Source: Flammeovirgaceae bacterium UBA6059 | Lineage (GTDB): Bacteria; Bacteroidota; Bacteroidia; Cytophagales; Cyclobacteriaceae | Direction: 5' to 3' | Assembly (NCBI GenBank): GCA_002435755.1 | Contig: DIYH01000016.1 | Coordinates: forward strand, 52,130 to 116,129 | Length of the DNA stretch: 64,000 nucleotides | Part shown: positions 18,142 to 26,209 of the stretch, piece by piece | Layout of the letters: each line of letters opens with the position of its first letter | How positions within the stretch are numbered: position 1 is the stretch's first letter | The notes under the pieces: generated by a model | The model's input: only the letters and a program-made list of their open reading frames with translations | What the model was told of the DNA's origin: nothing | Database searches by the model: none | Program-made: the position numbers and the translations under genes

Positions 18142-18475
18142 CGAGATGGTAATAGACTTTCAATCCCTTTGACTTTGCAACTTTTACATCCATGTCAGCC
18201 CCTTTTGACTTACCAGGAATCCTCAAAATCGCATCGCACTTATCAAGTAATCTATGTGCTGTGGGATATTGTATTTCATTCCAGGCCTCATCACCCATTT
18301 TCGAAGAACCGGCCAGCCGTGCCAGTGGTAAAGCCACCCACTCACCAATCATAGGTACGTGACCTTTTCGAAATATGGGGAGTGCCATGTTTTCGAGGTT
18401 ATCCAGGTTTTCTTGGATGAGATCGGGATCATCATTTGTACCACTTCGATATGGTCCGGCAATTAGAATCAGCAT
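18119..18475 (-). CDS. DUF4406-like / nucleoside 2-deoxyribosyltransferase-fold protein
   Basis: A 118-residue cytoplasmic protein starting MLILIAGPYRSGT, the strand-loop opening of the nucleoside 2-deoxyribosyltransferase superfamily, with the conserved central EIQYPTAHRLLDKCDAILRIPG and a GADMDVKVAKSKG helix. In this superfamily the GPYR/GPF loop and the acidic residues around the second block bind the nucleotide sugar. DUF4406 members are uncharacterised. The 3' end overlaps the nudK start by 23 bases, so the two are cotranscribed. The pairing with a nucleotide-sugar pyrophosphatase suggests nucleotide or nucleotide-sugar metabolism, which is an inference. Confidence 0.72.
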   Translation of the reverse strand: MLILIAGPYRSGTNDDPDLIQENLDNLENMALPIFRKGHVPMIGEWVALPLARLAGSSKMGDEAWNEIQYPTAHRLLDKCDAILRIPGKSKGADMDVKVAKSKGLKVYYHLDEIPNVE

Positions 18476-18538
18476 TTTTTGTTTTAAAGAAACACTAAAT
18501 CAGCTTGGGGAAAATTAAGATACCTTAAGAAATACTAG

Positions 18539-19114
18539 TCAGTCTTTTTCAGCCCTTATGGCACTAAGGAACTCCGGAGTGATTCCTAAGTAGGATGCGA
18601 TTTGCTTTTGCGTGACATGGGCTGATATGTCCGGATATTTATTCAGAAAGGTATTATATCGCTCCTTGGCTGTATTGGAGAGGTTCTGGATCATTCTCAA
18701 CTGTTCACGTGAGTAAGCGTTCTCCATGAGTATCCTGAAATACCTTTCAAACCTGGGAATCTCACTAAAAACCTTGTCAAGATGGTCCTTTGACAGGGAT
18801 AGCAATTCACAGTCCTGAACAGCCTGGATATTGACCATTGCGGGCAGCCGATTCACGAAGCAGTACATATCGGTGATCCACCACTCCTTTGTTGCGAACA
18901 TGATCGTGGAGTCCTTGCCTTGAGGACTCAGATGGAATGCTCTGAGTAAGCCAGAGTTCACAAAGTAGATGTGCTTGCAAGACTCTTCCTGCTTTAATAC
19001 AAACTCCTTTCTCTTGACACTCTTTTCAACTAGTGAAGATGCTAACAACTGCTGCTCGGGCAAGTCAAGCTTGACGTGTTTACGGATATGGGCAAGAAGA
19101 AGGGTGGGGTCCAT
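18539..19114 (-). CDS. Crp/Fnr family transcriptional regulator
   Basis: A 191-residue regulator with an N-terminal cyclic-nucleotide-binding beta-roll (about 25-120, e.g. FVLKQEESCKHIYFVNSGLLRAFH), the dimerisation helix, and a short C-terminal winged helix with VTQKQIASYLGITPEFLSAIRAEKD. The DNA-binding domain is short but typical of Bacteroidota Crp-like proteins. The canonical cAMP-binding arginine-serine pair is not recognisable, so the ligand is unclear. It is divergent from the DsbA/FrnE-like gene, with 127 bases between starts, which suggests it may control that gene. Confidence 0.88.
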   Translation of the reverse strand: MDPTLLLAHIRKHVKLDLPEQQLLASSLVEKSVKRKEFVLKQEESCKHIYFVNSGLLRAFHLSPQGKDSTIMFATKEWWITDMYCFVNRLPAMVNIQAVQDCELLSLSKDHLDKVFSEIPRFERYFRILMENAYSREQLRMIQNLSNTAKERYNTFLNKYPDISAHVTQKQIASYLGITPEFLSAIRAEKD

Positions 19115-19241
19115 CGGAGTAGTTTACCTACCGGAAATTAACAATATTGGTTGATGTCATAGTTGATTTCACTACAAATTAGAAGAGTATCAATTGTCAG
19201 GCCTTTGACGAACGATTCCTGAGTATAACTGTTCTTTTGTC

Positions 19242-19967
19242 ATGATTGAATCGACCATACCCTTTTGCGATCCTGAGACTGGTGAGTGTACTCCGGGGGA
19301 GCTACCAGCCTTGAAAAAGGAAACTGAAATCATTCCCGATAAGGAGATCATCTACGTAGGTGATCCTATGTGCAGCTGGTGCTGGGGCATTTCCAATCAC
19401 TTAAAGCAACTCAAGGAAAGCAATCCGCAATATCAGTTCAAGATTGTGGTAGGAGGATTACGTCCAGGAGGTGGAGAAGTATGGGACGATCGAATGAAAA
19501 ACTTCCTAAGGCATCATTGGGAAGAGGTGACAAAAAGAAGTGGGCAGCCGTTTGGCTATGCGCTTTTTGACAGAGAGGAATTCAATTATGATACAGAGCC
19601 ACCATGTAGGGCTGTTGTCGCCTCAAGAGCGTGGATTCCTGATCAGGAATTGGAGTTTTATGAAGCTGTATCCAGGAAATTCTATGTAGATAATGAAGAC
19701 CCAAACGAACCGGAATTCTACAGATCAATATGTGAGCAATTCGGAATCGACTACAACAAATTCTTAAAGAGCTTTCAGAGCGAAGAAACCAAATATGCCA
19801 CTTACCAAGAGTTCCAGCTGAATCGCCAATGGGGGGTAAGAGGTTATCCCACGGTGCTTTTCAAAACCGAAGATCAACTCTTTCAGATCAATAATGGCTA
19901 TGCAGAATATGAGCAAATGCAGGCCATTATCGACAAGATCATAGAAGAAGAAAAAGCTACAGCCTAG
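19242..19967 (+). CDS. DsbA family protein (FrnE-like thioredoxin fold)
   Basis: A 241-residue thioredoxin-fold oxidoreductase of the DsbA/FrnE group. The active-site CSWC (Cys44 and Cys47) sits in VGDPMCSWCWG, and the cis-proline loop is GVRGYPTVLF near residue 200. There is no signal peptide, which fits the cytoplasmic FrnE subgroup linked to oxidative-stress defence rather than periplasmic disulfide formation. The N-terminus begins with the short Cys-containing CDPETGECTP segment seen in related proteins. It is divergent from the Crp/Fnr regulator and is followed by a palindromic element. Confidence 0.87.
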   Translation: MIESTIPFCDPETGECTPGELPALKKETEIIPDKEIIYVGDPMCSWCWGISNHLKQLKESNPQYQFKIVVGGLRPGGGEVWDDRMKNFLRHHWEEVTKRSGQPFGYALFDREEFNYDTEPPCRAVVASRAWIPDQELEFYEAVSRKFYVDNEDPNEPEFYRSICEQFGIDYNKFLKSFQSEETKYATYQEFQLNRQWGVRGYPTVLFKTEDQLFQINNGYAEYEQMQAIIDKIIEEEKATA

Positions 19968-19989
19968 AAAAGTCAATTAACAAAGGAAG

Positions 19990-20113
19990 AGAGTCTTCTT
20001 TCAGAGTGCTTGAGATCGAGGCTTGCGAAGTTTTGAAAATATGAGTTTACTGACGTAAATGATCGGTTTCAAAACTAGCATAACGAAGAGATCAAGCATT
20101 ATGAAGAGACTCT
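19990..20113. repeat. 124-bp imperfect palindromic element overlapping the end of alkB
   Basis: The element starts with AGAGTCT and ends with AGACTCT. Its inner arms AGTTTTGAAA (20029-20038) and TTTCAAAACT (20067-20076) are perfect complements around a 28-base centre, and TGCTTGA on the left matches TCAAGCA on the right between them. The right arm runs into the last codons of alkB and supplies its stop. It could be a MITE- or REP-like element, or a strong bidirectional hairpin between the convergent dsbA-like and alkB genes. There is no long T run. Confidence 0.65.
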
Positions 20114-20713
20114 AGGGAGGTTCATTTTTCGAAAGGTAAGGTTAACTCTCGGCGTTCTAACCTTCTTTGTTGGAGGAAGTCGGTGAACCCAGTTGTCTTG
20201 TGTTGCTCCGGTCATTTCGAGCAAACTTCCCGGTTCAAGTGTCACGTAGACTTTGTGGTCTTCACGCTTATGTTTGAAGCCAAAACGGCGAGTTGCCCCG
20301 AAGCTCAGCGAAGCAATCGAAGCATGATGCGCGAGTTCTTTTTCATCATCACTATGCCATGCCATTCCCTCATCTCCAGAATGGTATAGATTAAGCAGGC
20401 AAGAGTTGTATTCACTACCAGTAACTTCTGTGCACTTCTGCTTAAGCTCTAGAAGCAAATTTGTCCAAGCGAGTGCTTTACGAGTCACTTTAGAGTAAGT
20501 ATAGTCGAATGGAATATCTCCGTACCACGCAACTTTTCGTTTGGTGACTATTCGTTTGCCAAACATGATGGCCACATCATTTTCCCAGGCGATATTGGTC
20601 ATTAGATCTTCATAGTATCGCTTTGAGGCAGCAGGTGAAAAGACCTGTTCGTGATAATAGACCTCTCCCTCAGCTGGAAGAAGATTGCGCGGTGATTGTT
20701 CAAATAATTCCAT
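20099..20713 (-). CDS. alkB: AlkB-type 2-oxoglutarate/Fe(II)-dependent DNA dealkylase
   Basis: A 204-residue dioxygenase that oxidatively removes methyl groups from 1-methyladenine and 3-methylcytosine in DNA. The iron triad is His120 and Asp122 (WHSDDE) with His177 (NWVHRLP). The 2-oxoglutarate-binding RxNxTFR motif starts at Arg189 (RVNLTFR). The overall plan resembles the eukaryotic ALKBH2/3 type more than E. coli AlkB. Its start overlaps the small Ada-N-like gene by 14 bases, placing it last in a three-gene alkylation-repair operon. The last few codons lie inside a palindromic element. Confidence 0.93.
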   Translation of the reverse strand: MELFEQSPRNLLPAEGEVYYHEQVFSPAASKRYYEDLMTNIAWENDVAIMFGKRIVTKRKVAWYGDIPFDYTYSKVTRKALAWTNLLLELKQKCTEVTGSEYNSCLLNLYHSGDEGMAWHSDDEKELAHHASIASLSFGATRRFGFKHKREDHKVYVTLEPGSLLEMTGATQDNWVHRLPPTKKVRTPRVNLTFRKMNLPRVSS

Positions 20714-20969
20714 TCTTCCAATCTTGATAGGCCTTCCTCATACAATGTCCGCAGGGTCTAAATCCATGTTCGATCGCTTCACTAATGTCCCGAAAGAAGA
20801 CTCTGTTTTCAATTTTCATCCTTTTCCCTGATTGACAATTCAGTTGACCGTAAATTTTCAATTTCCGATTGCCAGCTATGGTAAGCAATTGTTTTCTGAT
20901 TTGGTTATGAAGGTCAACTGATGATATTTCAGAATGTCCTTGCAATACTATTCCGTTATTCTGCAGCAT
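20700..20969 (-). CDS. Stand-alone Ada-N-like zinc-binding domain protein
   Basis: An 89-residue protein started at MLQNNGIVLQGHSEIS; an earlier in-frame ATG would run 75 bases further into the upstream gene and looks unlikely. Residues 38-78 resemble the zinc domain of E. coli Ada (KIYGQLNC, ENRVFF, EAIEHGFRPCGHC). Cys45, Cys73 and Cys76 correspond to three of the four zinc ligands of Ada, but the position matching Cys38, the methyl-phosphotriester acceptor, appears to be Gly41. It therefore probably binds metal or DNA without accepting methyl groups. It overlaps both neighbours by 14 bases, between the AraC-OGT gene and alkB. Confidence 0.75.
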   Translation of the reverse strand: MLQNNGIVLQGHSEISSVDLHNQIRKQLLTIAGNRKLKIYGQLNCQSGKRMKIENRVFFRDISEAIEHGFRPCGHCMRKAYQDWKNGII

Positions 20970-21804
20970 TAACTTTGGCGGCCTCCCAACCGATGATTGC
21001 CGACTTGCGCGTTGAACCCCACATATAACCACCAATGACTCCACTTGCTTGAATCACGCGATGGCATGGTATTAGATAAGCAATAGGATTACTTCCAATG
21101 GCGGTTCCTACTGCTCTTGAAGCACTTGGCTTGTTGATTTTTTCCGCAATGTCTTTATAGGTTGTCAATTCACCGAATGGGACTTTGAGCAGCGCTTCCC
21201 ATACTTTCAACTGAAAGTCCGAACCTATGAGGTGAAGTTTTAATTCTTCTGGTTGAAGCTCTGTGTCAAAAAAAGCTAACACCTTCTGATGATGTGGATC
21301 TTGATTTTCCGATAGGTTAGCCTTGGCAAAACGAACCTTCAGTGCACCGAGAGCTTCATTCCTATCTTCTAAGAAGGCGATATGACAAACCCCTTTCGCA
21401 GTGGAGGCAATGATCAACTCACCGAAAGGCGAATCAGCAAAGCTGTAGCTGATCTCTAGAGCGGAACCTTCATTTTTATATTCGCCAGGTGTCATACCCT
21501 CAATAGTCACGAACAGATCATGTAATCGACCTGTGCTCGAAAGCCCAGTTTGATGAGCAGCCTCGAACAACGTGGGGTGCTCCTCCTTTTTGAGTAGCCT
21601 CTTGGCATATTCTACACTGATATATTGTATGAATTTCTTCGGACTTACACCCGCCCATTCCTTGAATAATCGTTGGAAATGAAACGGGCTCAAGTGAACA
21701 TGCTCTGCAATGGTTTCAAGATCGGGTTGATGCTTGAAGTTGTCTTTGATGTAGTGGATAGCTTGCGCAATCCTGTCGTAATTGATGTCGGCTGTAGTAG
21801 TCAT
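20956..21804 (-). CDS. AraC-type regulator fused to O6-methylguanine-DNA methyltransferase (Ada-like)
   Basis: A 282-residue protein with an N-terminal AraC helix-turn-helix domain (about 1-110; DLETIAEHVHLSPFHFQRLFKEW) and a C-terminal MGMT/OGT domain (about 115-278) with the suicide cysteine Cys247 in IPCHRVIQ. It repairs O6-methylguanine and O4-methylthymine by irreversible transfer and probably activates the operon when methylated. The zinc-binding phosphotriester domain found at the Ada N-terminus is absent and a degenerate copy is encoded by the next gene. First gene of the operon with that domain protein and alkB. A dyad about 80-110 bases upstream may be its operator. Confidence 0.92.
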   Translation of the reverse strand: MTTTADINYDRIAQAIHYIKDNFKHQPDLETIAEHVHLSPFHFQRLFKEWAGVSPKKFIQYISVEYAKRLLKKEEHPTLFEAAHQTGLSSTGRLHDLFVTIEGMTPGEYKNEGSALEISYSFADSPFGELIIASTAKGVCHIAFLEDRNEALGALKVRFAKANLSENQDPHHQKVLAFFDTELQPEELKLHLIGSDFQLKVWEALLKVPFGELTTYKDIAEKINKPSASRAVGTAIGSNPIAYLIPCHRVIQASGVIGGYMWGSTRKSAIIGWEAAKVNAAE

Positions 21805-22124
21805 GTCACAAACCTAGTGAGGTATTACTCCTGTGGAAACCCGAATCTTGCGGAGTTGATCCTGTTGGGTAAGATTGCAAATCTCATAATAAGCAGGCTA
21901 TTGATTGTGAGATTAATGCCATATTTTCAATGCCTTGCTGAATGGAACCTTTCCGAAGGTCGGTTTGGTGAGAGTTCAGCCACTTATCAGAAATATTGCT
22001 CTATCTATGGCTTTGTTCAGAGGACGACTTTTGGCTGATTGAGGTATGGGTTTTCAGTAGAAATGTTCAACCAGGCCGCTGTAGAGGCGTATGTTGATTC
22101 TGATAAGCTTAACTAAATCATACG
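21805..22124. other. Intergenic region between divergent ada-like and ATP-grasp genes
   Basis: This 320-base gap must carry both promoters. Apart from one inverted repeat, described separately, I see no gene, terminator or RNA element. A plus-strand open frame that enters from the ada-like gene has no family likeness and is treated as chance. Confidence 0.6.
21881..21913. promoter_or_regulatory. Inverted repeat upstream of the Ada-like gene
   Basis: ATCTCATAAT and ATTGTGAGAT form a 10-bp dyad with one mismatch and a 13-base spacer. It lies 77-109 bases upstream of the start of the AraC-OGT gene, a suitable place for an activator site. It does not match the E. coli Ada box (AAT, six bases, GCAA) on either strand. 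Binding by the AraC domain is a guess. Confidence 0.35.
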
Positions 22125-23114
22125 ATGAAGCCATTTTCACTTAGTTACAACCCTGACCCTAAAGTGTATGTCATCCATGAAAATCCTGAGTGGGTCGTGC
22201 CGCTATTTGCTGAATTTGAGAAGCAGGGGGTGCAGTACGTCGATTGGTTTATTAACAATGGTAGCTTTGATCTGAATGCCATTCCACCTGAGGGTATATT
22301 CTACAACCGCATGAGCGCATCATCACATACGCGTGACCATCGTTTTGCTGTGGAGTTGGTTTCGCCGATCATAGATTGGTTAGAAGGACATGGACGGAAG
22401 GTTATCAATGGTCATCAGACCATCGCTTTTGAGGTAAGCAAGGTCAAGCAATACATTGCATTACAAAAAGCTGGCATCAAAGTGCCGACCACTTATGTCG
22501 CGAATCATATGGAACAGGTGGTTGAAATGGCCAGGAATTTTGAGGGTCAGCCTTTTATTGTAAAGCCTAATCGTGGTGGCAAGGGACTTGGAGTCCAGTT
22601 GTTTCATTCTATTGGTGCGTTAGAGACTTTCCTATCGGAAAATGATGAAGCAGCCTCGATTGATGGTATTTGGCTGATTCAAGAGTACATCAAGCCACCA
22701 AAATCGGAAATCGTCCGAATGGAGTTTATCAATAGTCAATTCTATTATGCGGTTGCGGTAGATACAAGTGAGGGCTTTGAACTTTGTCCTGCAGATGCGT
22801 GCATTATAGGTGACGACTTTTGTCCAACTGTACCAGGGGAAGGCCAGAAGCCTAAGTTTCAGGTATTGGATGAATTAGACAATCCCGATATTCCTAAGCT
22901 AGAAGCTTTTCTGAAATCTAAAAAGATAGATATCGCTGGTATAGAGTTTGTTATGGATCAGAACGGTCAACGATATGTCTACGACATCAATACCAATACG
23001 AACTACAATCGTGAAGCTGAGATCGCAGCAGGTGACAGTCGATCAGGTATGAGGAGAGTGGCACAATACCTCAGCGATTCACTTGATCTGGCCTATGATG
23101 TAGCGGTAGTTTGA
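22125..23114 (+). CDS. ATP-grasp ligase of the RimK type
   Basis: A 329-residue ATP-grasp enzyme. The N-terminal preATP-grasp part (about 1-110) is followed by the ATP-binding block FIVKPNRGGKGLGVQLF, LIQEYIKPP with the adenine-contacting residues, and the metal-binding end AGIEFVMDQNGQRYVYDINTNTNYN (Asp and Asn ligands). RimK-type ligases join an amino acid, often glutamate, to a protein or peptide acceptor through an acyl phosphate. The substrate is not recognisable, and no peptide-precursor gene lies beside it. It appears monocistronic and is followed by a palindromic repeat. Confidence 0.83.
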   Translation: MKPFSLSYNPDPKVYVIHENPEWVVPLFAEFEKQGVQYVDWFINNGSFDLNAIPPEGIFYNRMSASSHTRDHRFAVELVSPIIDWLEGHGRKVINGHQTIAFEVSKVKQYIALQKAGIKVPTTYVANHMEQVVEMARNFEGQPFIVKPNRGGKGLGVQLFHSIGALETFLSENDEAASIDGIWLIQEYIKPPKSEIVRMEFINSQFYYAVAVDTSEGFELCPADACIIGDDFCPTVPGEGQKPKFQVLDELDNPDIPKLEAFLKSKKIDIAGIEFVMDQNGQRYVYDINTNTNYNREAEIAAGDSRSGMRRVAQYLSDSLDLAYDVAVV

Positions 23115-23188
23115 GGTAGGAATCAGGAATTGTACAGTAGTCATTTGAATTAAAAGTCGATAAAACAACCTTCTGTATTTAGGAGGTC

Positions 23189-23250
23189 AACACCCACCTA
23201 ACCGCCCTCAAGGGCGGAATGTGTCCCCTTGAGGGGACTACAGGGGTGTT
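23189..23250. repeat. Nested double-hairpin intergenic repeat
   Basis: Two perfect hairpins stand side by side: CCGCCCT with AGGGCGG (2-base loop) and GTCCCCT with AGGGGAC (2-base loop). Outer arms AACACCC and GGGTGTT enclose both. Similar C-rich palindromes recur between genes in many Bacteroidota. It lies between the ATP-grasp gene and the convergent tautomerase gene and could act as a bidirectional barrier or a REP-like mobile element. Confidence 0.75.
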
Positions 23251-23292
23251 TTAACCGCTTATTGATTGAGTAGCCATGGAGACATTCCAAAC

Positions 23293-23640
23293 TTATTTCA
23301 GCATAGGCTTATTGCAATAGGTCGCCTTTTCGAACTCGTCCACATTCATTGAGACTATCCCAACTTCAGGGAACATCTTGACAAGGGTTTCAACAACACT
23401 TTTAGAAAGCATTGCTTTTTGTTCCGTAGTTCTGCCTTGCATGATATGTGAGAAGACATGGATGAACGGCTCCTTTGACCCATTGATCATAAATTCATCG
23501 AATGGTCTTACACGGACTTTTATATCTTCTGGCTTGAACAGTCCCGATTTCAAGGCAACTTCATTCACCGTTGACATGATTTCATGCTTAGTCTTTTGCC
23601 GGAGGATGTCTTCTGAGCAATCAATTAGAAAATGAGGCAT
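23293..23640 (-). CDS. 5-carboxymethyl-2-hydroxymuconate isomerase-like tautomerase
   Basis: A 115-residue tautomerase-superfamily protein beginning MPHFLIDCSEDI. After removal of Met the N-terminal proline is the general base, the hallmark of the family, and the MPHF opening with an about 115-residue length matches CHMI (HpaF type), which acts in homoprotocatechuate breakdown. No other gene of that pathway is nearby, so the native substrate may differ. It is 5 bases downstream of the GNAT gene on the same strand, suggesting cotranscription. Confidence 0.82.
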   Translation of the reverse strand: MPHFLIDCSEDILRQKTKHEIMSTVNEVALKSGLFKPEDIKVRVRPFDEFMINGSKEPFIHVFSHIMQGRTTEQKAMLSKSVVETLVKMFPEVGIVSMNVDEFEKATYCNKPMLK

Positions 23641-23645
23641 AGGTC

Positions 23646-24161
23646 TTATCGTTTAGGTGCTGCAAATTTATCAAGTCCGAACATCAAACACTCGAATTGG
23701 TCTGGAGGCATAAAGAAAGTTCCTTCTTCCTGGAACCCCAATTTCTTGAGCAATCCCTGTGAGGCTTGATTATCCCGACCTGTCATAGCGTAAACCGGCC
23801 ACCTTATGTTGGGTTGCGAGAGGACTGCTATGCTGGCTTCATAGCCATATCCTTTACCAGCATATTCTGGTAGGAAAGCAAAACCCAGATCGGGATGGGA
23901 GAGGTAGTCCCGCTGAATAAGTCCACATACTCCGATCAGTGTGTTAGAGTCACTCAATAGTACTCCTTTTAGTCCGTACTTAGACCTACCATAGCTTCGT
24001 GAAGGGCTGTGCTGGATATAGTCAACAGCATCATCCAATGTCTTGACATTCTTGTCCCCGATGTGTTGAAGCCAAGTAGGCGAGTTGAGCAATTCATGGA
24101 TGAAATGCTTGTCTGATGACTGTAGATTTCGAAGTGTTAATCTAGCGCTGTGGATGACCAT
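23646..24161 (-). CDS. GNAT family N-acetyltransferase
   Basis: A 171-residue acetyltransferase of the RimJ/RimL-like group. It starts ARLTLRNLQSSDKHFIHELLNSPTW, with SNTLIGVCGLIQRDYLSHPDLGFAFLPEYAGKGYGYEAS as the acetyl-CoA-binding core (PEYAGKGYGYE is the RxxGxG/A equivalent) and NQASQGLLKKLGFQEEG as motif B. It acetylates the amino group of a protein or small molecule not identifiable from sequence. It precedes the tautomerase gene and follows the pckG terminator. Confidence 0.9.
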   Translation of the reverse strand: MVIHSARLTLRNLQSSDKHFIHELLNSPTWLQHIGDKNVKTLDDAVDYIQHSPSRSYGRSKYGLKGVLLSDSNTLIGVCGLIQRDYLSHPDLGFAFLPEYAGKGYGYEASIAVLSQPNIRWPVYAMTGRDNQASQGLLKKLGFQEEGTFFMPPDQFECLMFGLDKFAAPKR

Positions 24162-24230
24162 GTTTCAAACTTAGCGTTTCGATCACTAGATCATCCAATC
24201 GGCACGAAGTTGATTAGGTAGGTAGAAACA

Positions 24231-24256
24231 AAAAATCCCGCCGTAGCGGGATTTTT
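24231..24256 (-). terminator. Symmetric terminator after pckG
   Basis: CCCGC and GCGGG pair around a 4-base loop, extended by A5T on one side and AT5 on the other, so the stem can reach 11 bp. The poly-A and poly-T flanks let it work in both directions. It lies 20 bases after the pckG stop on the minus strand. Confidence 0.9.
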
Positions 24257-24275
24257 ATGAAAAAAACTAGAAGAA

Positions 24276-26138
24276 CTATCGCTCAGGAGCCAACGCCCAT
24301 GTTTCAGGAGACCTCCATAAGCTGCTTAATAGTAATTCTCGCATGAATAAAAATTCCTTGGGAAGTTTATCATACATCTTCTCGAAGAGCTCTTCGTGCA
24401 TCAAGACTTCTTTTTTCCAACCTTCTCGGTCGATGTTCATGATAGCATCAAATTCTTCTCTTGAGAAATCAAGACCTGCCCAGTTGAGGTCTTCGTATCG
24501 TGGCATGTAACCGATAGGACTTTCTACAGCACCCGTACGCCCTTTGACTCTGTTGATGACCCACTCGAGTACTCTTGTGTTTTCGCCAAAACCTGGCCAC
24601 ATGAAGTTACCTTCATCATCTTTGCGGAACCAATTCACAACGAAGATACGAGGAGGGTTATTGAGTGATCTACCAAACTGTAACCAGTGGTTGAAGTAGT
24701 CCGCCATATTGTATCCGCAGAACGGAAGCATTGCAAATGGGTCTCTTCTTACCTTACCAACTTCACCAAATGCTGCTGCAGTCATTTCAGAACCGATAGT
24801 TGAAGCTGCATACACACCAAAGTTCCAGTTAGGTGCTTGATAGACCAGAGGTACAGTTGTACTTCTTCGTCCGCCTACGATAAAAGCGCTGATCGGCACA
24901 CCTTGAGGGTCTTCCCATTTTTCATCGATACTTGGACATTGCGAAGCGGGAGCTGTAAATCTAGCATTAGGGTGAGCAGCTAACTCACCACTTTCTGGGT
25001 CATATCTCAGTCCCTTCCAAGTAGTCATATTGGCAGGCGCCTCTTTTGTCAAACCTTCCCACCATACATCACCATCGTCTGTGATACCCACATTGGTGAA
25101 TATACTGTTGGCCGCTATCGACTTGATTGCGTTAGGGTTAGTCTTCTCGTTAGTACCCGGCGCTACACCAAAGTATCCTGCCTCAGGGTTGATAGCGTAT
25201 AATTTTCCATCTTCACCAGGCTTGATCCATGCGATATCATCACCTACGGTTGTGATTTCCCATCCGTCCATTGTTTTTGGAGGGATCATCATTGCAAAGT
25301 TGGTTTTGCCGCAAGCACTTGGGAATGCAGCAGCTACGTAAGTCTTTTCGCCTTTAGGGTCCTTAGCGCCTAAGATCAACATGTGCTCGGCTAACCATCC
25401 TTCCTCTCTCGCCATTACTGACGCGATGCGAAGTGCGAAACACTTCTTACCAAGGAGTGCGTTACCGCCGTATCCAGAACCATAAGAAACGATTGATCTT
25501 TCTTCGGGATAGTGTACAATGTATTTTACAGTAGGGTTACATGGCCATTTCACATCTTCTTGTCCCGCTTCAAGAGGTGCACCGACCGTGTGCAGACATT
25601 TGATGAATTCTCCATCTGTTCCCAGGACATCAAGTACCTGCCGTCCCATGCGGGTCATGATCTTCATATTGACCACAACATACTCTGAGTCAGTGATCTC
25701 GATACCAACATGAGCTTTATCGCTACCTACGGGTCCCATACTAAAAGGAATCACGTACATCGTACGTCCTTTCATTGATCCTTTCATTAATGGATCAAGT
25801 GTCGCTCTCATTTCTCTGGGGTCCATCCAATTGTTGGTTGGGCCAGCATCCTCTTTTCTACGAGAGCAAATAAATGTCTTGTCTTCAACTCGGGCTACAT
25901 CACTAGGGTCAGAGAAGCAAGCAAAGCTGTTAGGTCTGATCTCAGGATTAAGTCTGGTGAAAGTTCCTTTTTCAACAAGAAGATCACAAAGTGCATTGTA
26001 CTCTTCATCAGAGCCGTCACACCAGTATATTTTATCTGGTGTTGTTAACTCAGCTACTTCCTTAACCCAAGCTTCTAATGCCGGGTGATTTACGTTTGTT
26101 GGGCGTTGCTTTTCCATAGGTGCTAAGAGTTCTTCCAT
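24276..26138 (-). CDS. pckG: Phosphoenolpyruvate carboxykinase (GTP)
   Basis: A 620-residue GTP-dependent PEPCK that converts oxaloacetate and GTP to phosphoenolpyruvate, CO2 and GDP, the first committed step of gluconeogenesis. The hypervariable kinase-1a loop with its reactive cysteine is FPSACGKTNF (Cys276), and the substrate-binding region includes SGYGGNALLGKKCFALRI and RTMYVIPFSMGPVGS. Length and motifs agree with the GTP family rather than the ATP family. An ATP-type PEPCK is also encoded in this window, an uncommon combination. Upstream are repeated TCATCAG sites that could control it; a strong terminator follows. Confidence 0.97.
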   Translation of the reverse strand: MEELLAPMEKQRPTNVNHPALEAWVKEVAELTTPDKIYWCDGSDEEYNALCDLLVEKGTFTRLNPEIRPNSFACFSDPSDVARVEDKTFICSRRKEDAGPTNNWMDPREMRATLDPLMKGSMKGRTMYVIPFSMGPVGSDKAHVGIEITDSEYVVVNMKIMTRMGRQVLDVLGTDGEFIKCLHTVGAPLEAGQEDVKWPCNPTVKYIVHYPEERSIVSYGSGYGGNALLGKKCFALRIASVMAREEGWLAEHMLILGAKDPKGEKTYVAAAFPSACGKTNFAMMIPPKTMDGWEITTVGDDIAWIKPGEDGKLYAINPEAGYFGVAPGTNEKTNPNAIKSIAANSIFTNVGITDDGDVWWEGLTKEAPANMTTWKGLRYDPESGELAAHPNARFTAPASQCPSIDEKWEDPQGVPISAFIVGGRRSTTVPLVYQAPNWNFGVYAASTIGSEMTAAAFGEVGKVRRDPFAMLPFCGYNMADYFNHWLQFGRSLNNPPRIFVVNWFRKDDEGNFMWPGFGENTRVLEWVINRVKGRTGAVESPIGYMPRYEDLNWAGLDFSREEFDAIMNIDREGWKKEVLMHEELFEKMYDKLPKEFLFMRELLLSSLWRSPETWALAPER

Positions 26139-26209
26139 GACAAAAAAATGATTGAATTTTACTTGTTTTTCGGAAGTGAAGGTAGATCAGCAATAAGTCT
26201 TGTATAACG

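Noticed and set aside
20029..20076. Possible link between the CTGACGTAA of the alkB-end palindrome and the similar CTGACGTAA in the PUL operator
   Set aside because: The shared run is only nine bases and the surroundings differ, so chance is the simpler explanation.
21673..22038. A plus-strand frame crossing the ada-like gene and the following gap
   Set aside because: Part of it is antisense to the AraC domain and the rest has no family likeness; likely chance.
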